NCBI GenBank assembly: GCA_951799445.1
Contig: OX637293.1
Span: forward strand, 4,030,001-4,094,000
Source: Pseudisothecium myosuroides
Lineage: Eukaryota > Streptophyta > Bryopsida > Hypnales > Lembophyllaceae
Direction of reading: 5' to 3'
DNA length: 64,000 bases
Position 1 is the stretch's first letter. Every line of letters begins with the position of its first letter. Positions 35,760 through 46,629 of this stretch are shown here, piece by piece. The notes beneath the pieces were generated by a model. That model saw nothing but the letters and a program-made list of their open reading frames with translations. It did no database searches and was not told the DNA's origin. A program made the position numbers and the translations under genes.

Positions 35760-36756
35760 TGCAGCGGAAGGGGTTTACGTCATTGACACTCTCATCAATC
35801 CACGGTCCTCGTCGTCACCATCGTCTTCCTCCTCGTCAACAGCTCTCCAATCTGCCCGAAAGCTCAGCATAGATGACCCAACCCAACCTAACCTCGCTCT
35901 CCTCGAACCCACTAACACATTCTAGATACAACGCAATGTAGCCCCTTTTCTAACAGAGCACGGAACCACGACGAAACCTTACATCCCACCACTACTACTA
36001 CCAAAAAACTAGGGTTTCACAAAAAATCCCTTTCGAATAACAAACAAAAAGCTCTCGCCAAAAAAACAGGGGAGCAAACTCGTCGTCGGCAATTCGAAAT
36101 TCGCCAAAGCTCGATCACCAATGCGGAACACCATCAGATTCTCCACAGACATGACAACAACAACAACAACAACAATGCCCACCAACGCGCACGGTCACAG
36201 AAGAAGAACACGACGACAGCGGAACACCGCCACCCCCCCGAGCGGCGCAATCCAATACACCACAGCCATCCCAAAACGACCGAAGAAAAATCGAAACAAA
36301 TGCATGAGTCCCTCCAAATCGCCTCTCACTTCACGCAATTCCGGGATACATGAGCGCGTGGAAATGGAATCGGGTGCGCAAGTTCAACAGAGCGAGTGTT
36401 GGAATCGAAGGAGGCTCCGTGCGTGCGTGGAGAACGAGGCAAGTCCAAAAGGAATTGGCGTTCGAGAAAGTCAAGCTCTCCGTCTCCGTCGTGACAGAGC
36501 GAGTGTGCACATTTACGGAACCAAGTTAGGGATTGAGGAATGGGTTGCCTCCCACACGCAACGAAGCAACAAGCAGAAGCAGGAGTGTGTGTGTATTATA
36601 ATGGAAATATATATAAGTAAAAGCTCTGCTGGGTCGCCTTGCAAGTCGCGGAGACGAAGGGGAAGAGAGAGAGAGAGGGAAGAGACGACCTGTCTTCTGC
36701 CACAATCAGCCCCGAAACGTAGATTTTGGGTCACAATCAGTCCAAAAATTTGGAAT
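35760..36756. promoter_or_regulatory. Promoter and 5' UTR region of PAN3
   Basis: Region upstream of the PAN3 start codon. A telo-box-like AGGGTTT (36010-36016), a TATATATAAG-type AT tract near 36608 and an (ACA)n microsatellite at about 36155-36175 are visible. The CT-rich character seen from the minus strand is typical of plant 5' UTRs. The 221-residue plus frame starting at 36121 is low complexity and judged spurious. The exact transcription start cannot be read from the sequence. Confidence 0.45.
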
Positions 36757-36796
36757 CCTGTCATATCTACGAATCGAATTTCGTAGATATGACAGG
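36757..36796. repeat. Perfect 17-bp hairpin upstream of PAN3
   Basis: CCTGTCATATCTACGAA (36757-36773) and TTCGTAGATATGACAGG (36780-36796) are exact inverted copies around a 6-nt loop. The same vocabulary (GTAGAT..TT, AATCAGGGTTTCGTGGAT) is loosely reiterated to about 37220, suggesting a degraded local repeat. Confidence 0.9.
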
Positions 36797-37429
36797 AATC
36801 AACGAAAATCATAGAATTTTCTGTGCATCCCGGATCCACAGGCACTGAATTAATGATCGTAGATTTTACCAACACGAATTCTCCCAGAACCTAGATTTAG
36901 TAATTCACTGCTAGCCTAGAACCCAGACATCTACCAAATCCCGATTTCGTTTCTTCAGGAATACGGAAGGTTTTGTAATATTGCTAGAAATCAAAGATCT
37001 ACTGTAGAATTGCCCCCAGAACTTGACTCTGGGTACATCCTGCATCCTGAAATCTACGTAATCAGGGTTTCGTGGATCCTGGATAGTCGGAAAACTATGA
37101 CACAGGGATGCATTCCGGAGTTTCCATTATCTACTCCCTTGAACCTGAATCATGCGAGGATCTAGATTTTAGAACATATACAGGAGGTCCAAAATCTATG
37201 AAATCAGGGTTCCCGAACTCTAGGTTCAGGATTTTAATTTTCAGTCATTATTTGCTCATATTGCAAGTGATACCAAAAAAAGAGAAGGAATATTCAAGGA
37301 CAGGTTCTTCTTTTTTTGAAATCGATTAAATCGGTGAATTTCTAAAAATTGTTGGGCTGGTGTTGCAGAAATATATGTGTTAATGGATGTACAGTATAAA
37401 TTATTTTTTAACCATAATTTACAATGTTG
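36797..37429. other. Gene-free, degenerate local repeats
   Basis: Loose reiterations of CTAGATTT, ATCAGGGTT and CAGGATTC-like text; no gene recognised. Confidence 0.4.
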
Positions 37430-37915
37430 CACTGGTGTGCCCTGTGCTGTTGCCACACCCAAAGTGAAAGTAAAAGTAATTTTTGAATTTTTGAATTCAT
37501 AAAAAACTTCTAAATTCAATAACTTTTCTACCGTAGGTCCGAATGCCACAAAACAAAGCCCATGCACCCTTCCTTGCCGAGGGCTTTTCGACATGCTACC
37601 GGGGGACGTATGGTCTGGGAGATCTCAATGTAACAAATAAACAAAACAAAACAGCCAAACTTAAGGTATAGACTAGTGTACCTTGTGTCGTTGCCACAGC
37701 CAAAACAAAAGTAAAAGTTAATTTTTTAAAATAATAATTAAAAAATAACTCAAAAATTCATAATTTTCCCACCGTAGGTTCAAATGACACAAAACAAAGC
37801 TTGTGCACCCTTCCTCACCGACAACTTTCTGACAGTACCAAGCACACCACCAAGGACGCATGGTCTAGGAGATCTCAATGTAACTAACAAACAACCAAAC
37901 CAAACCAATAAACAA
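37430..37915 (+). repeat. Two tandem copies of a ~235-bp dispersed repeat
   Basis: Copies begin near 37430 and 37670 and share TGTGC.GTTGCCAC, CCGTAGGTC.GAATG.CACAAAACAAAGC, GTGCACCCTTCCT and GTATGGTCTGGGAGATCTCA followed by AATGTAACAAA(C/T)AAACAAA. A third copy lies at 62146-62370. The (AAACA)-rich 3' tail is the kind of end left by retroposition (SINE or LINE 3' end), but no polymerase III boxes or coding frame are evident. Confidence 0.75.
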
Positions 37916-38199
37916 ACTTAAGGTATGGATAGACAATTTGCGACAATGTTTTTAAAACCAACCTTCACAAATTTGCTCAAAATGTACAACTCCTATTTAT
38001 GAATTAAGTGTAAAGTTGATTTTGACTATACTTATTTTAGCCTCTCAAAAATTCATAGTTTATTCATTTGGATTCTTAAATACATTGAAACCCTTTTGGG
38101 GAGATTCACAAAAATCTTGAGTAATTTAATAATAGACACCATGTGAAAGTACTAAATTTGACAAAGCCTATAAAAGTGAAATTTGTCAAAAAAATTTCC

Positions 38200-39536
38200 T
38201 CTTTGTTTCTTCCATTTTGCAACTAAGTTTGCCATTGAAGTTTATTTTATTTTATTTTTTAAAGATGAAATCACATGTCATCTATAAGTCATAAAATTTT
38301 CAGATTTATTGGTGTTGATTTCAAATTACCATGATTTTTGAAGAAAAGGTGAGAAAATTCATATCTAATTCAAAATTATATAAAAAATATAGATTTTTTC
38401 ACAAATATTTGCATAAATTATAGCAAAGAATGCTATAGTATAAAAAATTTTGTATCCAATTATAAATTAAAAAATCCAACAAACCATGGTAATAACCCCA
38501 AATATGCAATATGCTGGAAAAAGGTTTGATTTTTGAAATTTTTGAAATTTTAAGATTGGAATAGAGACTAGATTCAATAAGCTTCATTTCATTAGTTGGA
38601 CCCAAATTCCAAAAAGATCATTTACATGACTCAAATTCAGATTAAAAGCAAGGAGGTAGGATTTGCCAAAATACACTAGAAAAGCTTTTTAAATTGTAAT
38701 TGGTGGCATACACTTCCTAATTTTTAGTAAATTCATGAATACCCTTATAGGGTCCTTCTTGTGTATGTTATGAAAAGGAAATCTTTTCTACCAATCCATT
38801 AACTTTAGAAGGACAAGTTTATGATTAGTGATTTCAAGCATCATTGTCCACCCCTTTGTTTGCTATTATTTAGCAACTAGATATGAATGAAAAATTTTAC
38901 TTTTATTTTTTAGGGATGGAGTCATATGTCTATTATAAGTCATTAAATTTTCAAATGTTTGGAAATATTTGAAATTACTGTGAATTCGTTAAGAAAAAAT
39001 GAAAAAAAATTCATATTAAATACAAAATATTCTCGAACCCCATTGATGCATATTATAGTACTCCGTATATAACATCATGGTATAAAACAAAGTTATCATG
39101 TCACTCTAAAACTAGACAATCAACAAACCATGCTTATAGGCTCAAAGTTCATATTGCTACAAAAATATTGAAATTTATGAATTTTTCAAAATTTCCAATA
39201 GGAGTAGCTAAAAATTGCACTTGACAAGCTTCACTTCATTAGTTGGACTCAAGTTCAAAAATTATCACTTTTATGGCTAAAATTCACATTAGCAAGAAAT
39301 AGCAAGAAATGGCCCAAATACACTACAAGGATGATCCGTAGATTAAGCATCTTCTTTTCTAAAAACATCAATAATACCATAATGAGGGAATTTGCAATAC
39401 TATTCATTAAAAATGTACTCAAGCAACTTTAAAAAATAGATAAACAAACATTTATTTCCATCCTACAGTCTTTGGTGAAGTCATTCAAACAAACACTTTG
39501 TATTCGAAGCAGCATTATAGGGTTAAAAATTGAATG
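38200..39536. repeat. Diverged ~650-bp direct duplication in an AT-rich stretch
   Basis: Blocks at 38260-38350 and 38910-39005 (TAAGTCAT.AAATTTTCA.AT) and at 38579 and 39228 (AAGCTTCA.TTCATTAGTTGGAC) appear in the same order about 650 bp apart. The second block also occurs inside the PAN3-intron element 26103-26717. TTAA-CCC type ends occur at 39536 (TATAGGGTTAA) and 39751 (TCAAGGGTTAA), so this may be one or two larger members of that family, badly decayed. Confidence 0.55.
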
Positions 39537-39967
39537 AAAACATATCATTTTTCATCCTCCAACAAGCTTTATTTTGTCATCCGAAAGCCACATTTCAACT
39601 TAACCTTGTACAAACAGTGCAGACCAGAGTGGTCCAATAGATGACTTCATTATTGTTAATTGTAGAAAAAAATAATGCACCTATTGGGCTAACAATCAAA
39701 GAACTTTGGTAATTATGTTAGTCATAGGGGCTACATCCTTTCAAGGGTTAACTTACCTTAAAGGAGGCAAACCATTCTTGATCAGCACTCCATTCTAGCA
39801 ATGTAGGCTGTTTTTTTTTCCATACATGAAGAGATGAATAGTTATCAATCATGGCATGGTTCCCGGTGCAAATTGTGGCGCATTATGATTGGCTACAAGA
39901 CTCTCAATATCGCAACCAATCCTTGGTGGATTTTGCAATCAGACCTTGGTCAAAAATAGGAAGGTAA

Positions 39968-40159
39968 CTACATTGAATAGGGGTATTAAGGGGACAAAAA
40001 ATTAAAGGGACCTTTTGATGAAAACTATAGATGTTTGAAACATGATGTACAACCCTTGAACACTTCAATAACTATTGATGTACAAAAAGGTAGATATTTA
40101 AATAGTGTGAAATGTCAATTAATTAGTATGGGTCCCTTTAATACCTCTATTTAGTGTAG
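39968..40159 (-). mobile_element. MITE, CTACAC family, copy 2 (shorter)
   Basis: Begins CTACATTGAATAGGGGTATT and ends ACCTCTATTTAGTGTAG. Inside the right end, read on the minus strand, CCCATACTAATT..TTGACATTTC matches the interior of the copy at 13200. It is 192 bp and less conserved than the other two copies. Confidence 0.65.
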
Positions 40160-40321
40160 ATAACTAGTATGGGTCAAACAAAATCTTTACCTACAAAATT
40201 CACATTAATCATGTTTTGAGAAATAAAAATCTAAAAAATTATGGAAACCTGCCAAATTCTATTTCTACACACAAGAAAAATTTTCCACTGGAGAAACCCG
40301 CCCCCAGATACGTGTAACTAC

Positions 40322-40524
40322 TTAACCCTAAAAGGACGAAGGGGTGACCCTTGATACCATCCTTTGCATTACTGTATGAATAAGTGGAAGTCAAGCTACT
40401 GTAGAAGATCTTCCCTTTTTCACAACAAATTCCAAAGATGAATAATTGCATTTCTATCCTACATAGTTTGATTCTCTGTCATCCATCGGTCATAGAATGG
40501 CTGCGTTGACGTTCAAAGGGTTAA
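40322..40524. mobile_element. Short TTAA-CCC element
   Basis: Left TTAACCCTAAAAGGACGAAG; right read inward TTAACCCTTTGAACGTCAAC. It is 203 bp. Internal text (CACAACAAATTCCAAAGATGAA) recurs near 47133 (CACACAAAATTCCAAAGATGAA). Confidence 0.7.
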
Positions 40525-40849
40525 GTGGTTAGAAATGGGTTGCCTCCCCTAACTTCTTCACGACTCCAATGAAGTTCACATTCTGCACTGCCTGAAAACA
40601 AACAGTGCCTAGATGATGGCATCTACGTCTTTGACCCAATATTTTTCAATAAATGTAGATTTTGGAAACTGTTACTGTCAATGTCACACTATGACGTGTG
40701 CTGAGCTGTACGGAATTAAATCTATGTTCGGGGGTTCGGGCAGGGCAGGGTGGACGACAGACTGTTCCAAATTTGTTGGCACTTGGACTTGATTTGGATG
40801 GATGAAAATACCTCTGCTTAAAATTTTCATTCATTCGTTTCCGACCCTT

Positions 40850-40858
40850 AAACCCTAA
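40850..40858 (+). promoter_or_regulatory. Telo-box upstream of the small basic-protein gene
   Basis: AAACCCTAA about 140 bp before the ATG at 40995. Telo-boxes are known in promoters of plant genes tied to cell growth and translation. Two more copies (AGGGTTTGG) lie in intron 1 at about 41378 and 41434. Confidence 0.55.
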
Positions 40859-40994
40859 AACCCGTGCATCTGCGACCTCGAAAGCCCTGGAGAGGGGAAG
40901 GCCGCGCCGTTGGAGGCCAATGATCTTTGATTGATGTGTTGTATTGACTCGAATTGTGAAGTTTTGTGTGAAGAAATTGGTGTAGAACATAAAT

Positions 40995-42327
40995 ATGGTG
41001 AAGAAGAAGAAGAAATCTCGGGGCTTGGACGCCATGGAGGACGACGCGCCTGCGGTTGTTGAAAGCGCACCTGTTGCGGATGCCATTGGTGACGGGGAAG
41101 GTAAAACTGCTTGAAATTTCGAGATTTCGTGGTCTGTTATGATTTTTTCTTGTCTAGAGATCCCTGTTGCAAATCCAGATTGAGGTGGAATCCTTGCTAT
41201 GAATTTGTACCCACTTGGAATCGTCGCCTAGACGTCATTACTGTCACAAACTCTAGACGCCGAAACTGCACGAGATTATCAATGTATTGCTGTAACAAAA
41301 TTGTGATGTGTACGATTATATCAATGGATTTGTGTGACAATGTCTTCTTGCTTGTAAAAGTGACGTGAAAGACGGATTAGGGTTTGGTGAGACAACGGAG
41401 GAAATGACGTTAGAGAGGTTTTGGTGTTGCCTAGGGTTTGGTGAGAGGAAAGACGAATTGACGCAGTGCTTGTTTTCGCTCTATACGTTACCCGTTTTGT
41501 TTGTGGTATACAGACCCTTTTTTTTGGTCTGGGAGGAAGCTTTTATTTAAACAAACTCGTTTCTTCCGTATGTACATCACAGCTATGGACACTGCGGAGG
41601 TTGATATTCCAGAGCCTACTGGTGCGGAGCTAGACTTAGTCTCATCGAGGAAGAAACGAAAGAAGAAAGGATCAAAGTCGAATGGCCTTCAAATACAAGG
41701 GTACACTCATATATCTACTTTTACAATACCCCTGTTATTGGAGTGAAGGTTTTAAGCAAGGATTACAAAGTGTGCTAATTGATCCGGATCCATGTGCCAT
41801 ACTAGTTTGTGATTATGTTGTTACACATCATACATTGTAGTAGCCAAACGAAGTGCTAAAGCGTAAAGTGAGGTCTTATGAAACAGCATTGGAATTTGAT
41901 ATTAAGAAGAGGTGGTTTGTCACTTAGGCACTGGGCCCTTCATGAAAATGCGCAGCCATCTCAAAAGTTATTCGATTATCAAAGTTAATTTTGATCTAAT
42001 TTTCAATTACAAGTTTATTTCTGTTCAATTATTGGCAAGTCATTGTAACCCTCAATGACACTAACATCACCGTAACATTAGGTTGGCCATATTTGCATTA
42101 CACTAACAATGTTGGATCAATCTGTCTTTCTCTATGAGTCCAACACTAACATATATGCCTTTGTCAGGCTCGGCATGAAACGGGAGCCGCAGAAGAGGAA
42201 AGCTGTAAACAAGCGGAAGGAGAAGTCGATAGAGAGAGCTTTGTTAAATATGGACAAGCAACAGGAGAAGCTTCAAAGAGATGAGATGAAGGCAGAGAGG
42301 GTTTCGTCCTTAAAGAATCTGTATTAG
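40995..42327 (+). CDS. Small lysine-rich conserved protein, unknown function
   Basis: Three exons, 40995-41100, 41583-41700 and 42168-42327, joined at GT-AG borders with matching phases, give 127 residues. It starts MVKKKKKSRGLDAMEDD, has an acidic stretch (residues 14-60), a KKRKKKGSK cluster resembling a nuclear localisation signal, and a basic, probably helical C-terminus (KRKEKSIERALLNMDKQQ). Such small basic proteins often work in nucleus or nucleolus, but I do not recognise the family. The telo-box promoter would fit a growth-linked gene. It is the only well-supported plus-strand gene in the window. The start is chosen as the first ATG after a short 5' leader. Confidence 0.75.
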
Positions 42328-44204
42328 CGTGCCGTGTGCCATACAAACATTGTAGCTGGTAGGTTGCTCAAACTTGAAACTGATTTGCAATTACTTCCTG
42401 TGGGCTTTCAGGTCGTTGTAGAAACAACTGTCGTTCGTTTTCAGTGTGGTGCGGTGTATTCAGTTTCCTGGTGAAATTTTGTCAGGGAAAGCTCTGGGCT
42501 CACCAAAACCTTTCCCTGGGCTCGCAAGCCCAAAAAATGAGGGCCGGAGTTCGCAATTTATACTGCGGGAGGCCACGGGACCCCGGGAATATCGGATAGG
42601 ATTCTTGCGTGTTCGTCAAGAATGGAGTGTCTCCAGGTTCGTAGAGGACGTCAACTTGTGGACATGGGCGGTTCGGGCCTTTGGGGGTTTCGTTTTGGGT
42701 CTGAGTGGTCGTGAGGCAATAACTCCAGCAGCTTTCACTTTGTGCATTATTTGGATTGTATGTTCCATGCCGAATGACTCAAGATTGTCTTCCATCAGGT
42801 TCTGACTCTCTCGAGCAGGTTGTGCATTTTGCCTCGGAGAATGGACTTGAAAGCGTCGTCGTTTTGTTATAGAGTGTTTCCAAACACGTTGAAGTTGGAA
42901 TTCTGCCAACGCCTAATTGTTACACAGCCTGCACCTATTTTTTGTCTTGCCTTCTATTACTGGCTGTCTTAGGACTAAAAAATGTGGGTGAACAGTTGGT
43001 GAACTCACCAATTCCCTTTAGTAACAAAATTAGGTTTGCCAATAGTTGTGTTCTTAGATAATGCTTCAGTCTGATTGTTGTTAAGGTGTTTCCACTCAGA
43101 ATGTGTACATGATAACCATGCAATATGAGGTCGATTAAATGAGCACTCACTGCACGCCAAGAGCAATTCCAAAATTGGACATGTCAACACAACTTGATTA
43201 TAGCTTAGCCTAGTATGGCGGGATACGACTGGAAACCAATACCGTCCATGAAAAGAAAGATCTTTTGCAAAATATGGGACGAATCTAAGCCAAGCACTGT
43301 GTCCAAAATTCTGCAGTTCTCTCCCCACACCCTAGGGTACACCCATTCCTAGGAAGTCTACTTAATTCTCTAGCTATGTAATATGTTCACTCAGGTGCTT
43401 CATTATTTTCATTTGGGCAATTTGAATTGGCCCAAGGCCTGGGGAAAGACTGAACATTGTCTTGATTATGCACTATACTCACAAGTTCCATTTTCAACTG
43501 TATGTTTTGTTTGTGATGTACGTTAGGTTGTGGCAGTCACAACCCGACCTGAAGCTGGATTGAACAAGGACGATCAAGCTTCTGGTTTTGGCGAAAAATT
43601 AATACAATTCCCGGGACGCTCGAAGGAGCTCCTAAGGGTGATTTGAATGTATAGGATACTGATTCTCATGTGAGAAATGATCATTTCCAGATTCACATCG
43701 TTTGAGTGGATTGTGAAGTAGAACCTAACCACGAACTCCATAGTCAATGAAAAAATGGAAAGGAGATTCATACAGGGCTATACAAACGCACACGAAAAAT
43801 TCTGTGGAAGCAGATCATTTGAACATCCTGACTCAATCAGCAGCATTATAATGGCTGCACTTGGAATGCGAATGTCGTTTAGAGCAAATCAGTTAATAAC
43901 AACCAGCAGTGAAATATTGATCTTATATTCTTAAGCACTTAGTTAGACGGCACATTGTGATTGTTGAACTAAAACCCTGAAACCCAAACCCTAATCATTG
44001 AAAGTTTATCTTGATATCCAACAAGAACTAAGGAAAGTCATACATAGAGATAAAACTTGAGCCAACTATGTTGAGCACTTTTACGCAAAGTGATTTCTCT
44101 ACATCTTTATACATCTCCCAAAAATCACAATCCTTTAATTAGTTTTAAGAGCTCAAAAGGACCCAAAATAGTATCCTCTACCTTCATTGCATCACCATTC
44201 ACAT
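42328..44204. other. Spacer, no gene recognised
   Basis: Contains 3' flanks of the basic-protein gene (plus) and of the membrane-protein gene (minus). Overlapping frames at 42446-42909 and 43005-43328 on both strands lack family resemblance or splice support. Confidence 0.45.
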
Positions 44205-45464
44205 CTAGTGTTTGAAGTAGGACTTAACCACATCACAAAACGAAGGTACCACCAACTCTTCTACTAGACTTGCACTAATTTGATCAAATTGCTTTTGCAT
44301 CGGTTCCATGAAGTCCTTGAATTCCTGCTCACCCAAACGCTCCCTCATCGTTGGCATATTCTGCACGTTCACCACACCACTTGGATGTCAAGCAATACAA
44401 AAATGGAAAACTTGCAAATTTAGTTCTAAGTTTGATACAATTCCTAAATAGTTGGGTCAAAAAGCCACGCATTCTCAAAGCTCAAACTCTATACCAACAA
44501 GATAATATTGTTATGAAGTACAAGTAATGATGCAAAATCAAAGTTCTTCAATGGTTTTGCAGTAGTCAATATACGGAACTAAAAGTCTTAGGGCCAAATG
44601 ACAATGGCATCTTTTCTAAGTAGCCATGTCAATTGTTTCATTTCATCTTCAAGCAACAAAAGTTCAATGCTACCATGAGAAACAAACTTTGCAAATTTGA
44701 TCCCTAAGTTCTATTCAATTCCCAATCTCATTTGAAAACAACAAAGTCTTTTGGCATATAATACATCTGTTACTATGCAAAACAAAAGTTCTTTAGTTCC
44801 TTGTGTCCACTATTGGATCCTTGGATCCACTATTCCACTTTCTATGCATAATTTTTGATCATGACATCCACAAGATTGAAAAATATGGCATTTGGAAGAC
44901 GTATCATACCTGGAAGTTCAATTTTAGGCTCAAAGGTTTAAGTTGTTTCCGATTCTCATACTCGTACATAGCCATCATCTTCATTGACAACACAATGAGC
45001 AACACCGCTAATTCCACAAGCATCAACCAAAAAGCTATTGACCACGGCTTTCCGTCAACATGGCCACCATAAACAGCAACACACATAGCAATCATAAATG
45101 CCAAATGATACGCTGAAACCACAGTCACGCCACGGCTCATGCGACGTCGAATCTCATCATCTGCAAACAACCGCTCCCGATACAATGAAAGATGGCTCAA
45201 CAATCGACGAACTTCAACTTTGAGCTCTAGGACGTGGGGTTGATCGCTGCTCAATGACAAAAATTCCTTCATGTAGTCGGGGATGGTGTGCAAGTTGTCT
45301 TCATTATTTGTGAATGAATCACTTGACCCTCCTGAAATGGGTGTATCCTGCAAGAGCGGCTCATTTAGTGTTGCAAAACGCTGAAAGCCATCTTGCTGAG
45401 ATTTTGGTACATGATCCTTCATGATGCTCTCGTGACCAAATTCAAGGTCTCGGGCGGACTCCAT
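44205..45464 (-). CDS. Two-helix membrane protein of unknown function
   Basis: Two exons, 45464-44910 and 44360-44205, joined at a GT-AG intron of 549 bp in phase 0; 236 residues. Residues 1-110 are hydrophilic (MESARDLEFGHESIMKDHVP, acidic/serine stretch around 40-60, then a helical Arg-rich segment). Two hydrophobic segments follow at about 113-133 (AYHLAFMIAMCVAVYGG) and 142-165 (FWLMLVELAVLLIVLSMKMM), then a ~70-residue polar, probably helical tail (MREIRGDF-like text is absent; it reads NMPTMRERLGEQEFKDFMEP). No signal peptide is seen. It looks like a tail-in membrane protein of the endomembrane system, but I recognise no family and assign no role. Confidence 0.75.
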
Positions 45465-46260
45465 CCCCGGAGCTTCGAATCTTCAAAGCTTGTGATACTA
45501 AGGTTCGTTAGTAAGTGCTTCTCCTGTAGCAAAACAATGTTTCGACACAATACATAGTTGAGCAAAAGTTGAGGATACATAGAGTGCAAGAACCCAATTA
45601 AATTCAGCTGCCGGATATCACAAAATTTCAGAGTAAATAAGACTTCTAAGCTGCTCTCGAATTTCAAACGATCCAAATATTTAAGTCAAATTTCTGGATG
45701 TCAAAGCGAGGATGTTCTACCGACAATATGTACAACACAAAAAATAGGAGACAGAAACACAAAATCCGATTCTTCCTCTGATCTATTCTTCCTATGAATC
45801 AGCAAAATAAAAAGCAAGGTAAAGACCAGAAACTTCGAACCCTAGCACCACTTGGTGCGACACTCCAAGCTTTCAACATGGTAGACGAAGTGACTGGAAC
45901 CTAGATCACATTTGCGTACCTGCGTGGGATGAGTATAATTGGTTAAGGTTGCAGAGATGGCTCTTCACGTACTTCGATCCACGGGTGAAACAAGTTTGTT
46001 TCCGGCGCGCGACGCTTCCGCATCGTTCTTGAGAAGACGGATGCACGAGAAGAAACCCAAGCCCGACAATACCCATCGATACCCGGGTGATCTCCATTTC
46101 ACAAGCTCGATAAAATTAGGGTTATATTTGCATTGCAGCGGATTTGTAGCTCCTCTCAATTTCGCGCATTCTCTAGCTCTCATGCCATTGTAATCTGTCA
46201 AATTGCAGCTGAGCTTTGCTGTTTGTTCGTTTTTTCGGAAGAAAGAAAAAAAGGAAGAAG
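45465..46260. promoter_or_regulatory. Shared upstream region between the membrane-protein gene and a putative plus-strand exon
   Basis: About 800 bp between the minus-strand ATG at 45464 and a plus-strand ATG at 46261. It probably includes the 5' UTR and promoter of the minus gene. No specific motif is convincing. Confidence 0.35.
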
Positions 46261-46407
46261 ATGGCAGTTCCGATTCACCCCGACGATCCGGTTCCAGATC
46301 AACCCCGGACTCCGCCCCAAGTCGTCGATTTGAGCCAGATTTGTGTTCAATTTCGACACGGAATTGCTACTTTCTCTACACAAAATAGTGAAATTAGGTT
46401 GCCTTAA
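46261..46407 (+). CDS. Putative first exon of an unrecognised gene, interrupted by a MITE
   Basis: ATG at 46261 opens a GC-richer frame, MAVPIHPDDPVPDQPRTPPQ then VVDLSQICVQFRHGIATFS, whose codon use resembles real exons. At 46376 the frame enters the terminal repeat of a MITE and stops after 10 more codons at 46407. An in-frame ATG also exists at 46216. No continuation is recognised beyond the MITE. It may be a broken gene, an exon ending before the MITE, or chance. Low confidence. Confidence 0.3.
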   Translation: MAVPIHPDDPVPDQPRTPPQVVDLSQICVQFRHGIATFSTQNSEIRLP

Positions 46408-46629
46408 CAATTAGGTTGCCTTACTTCAAGAAAGTTACTCTACAAGTCATTAAAGTCAACAAATATTCCTACAAATCTTTCCATTTGTACACACGGAGGT
46501 TTATGAGTCCCAATTACAACAATAACTAATTCAACAGTAGTGCATTCGTAAACAATAACAATAAATATTTATATAGTGTCAAATGTCGAGAAATTATTGT
46601 GGGCAACCTAATTTCACTATTTTGTGTAG
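46376..46629 (-). mobile_element. MITE, CTACAC family, copy 3
   Basis: CTACACAAAATAGTGAAATT at the left and AATTTCACTATTTTGTGTAG at the right are exact inverted copies over 28 bp (continuing AGGTTGCC/GGCAACCT). It is 254 bp, against 255 bp for the copy at 13200, and is the youngest-looking of the three. Minus-strand interior TAATTTCTCGACATT matches copy 1. Confidence 0.9.

Noticed and set aside
36121..36786. 221-codon plus-strand open frame upstream of PAN3
   Set aside because: Basic, low-complexity product starting in an (ACA)n microsatellite and ending in a hairpin; antisense to the PAN3 leader.
42446..43328. Frames of about 100-119 codons on both strands
   Set aside because: They overlap each other, lack splice partners and resemble nothing recognisable.
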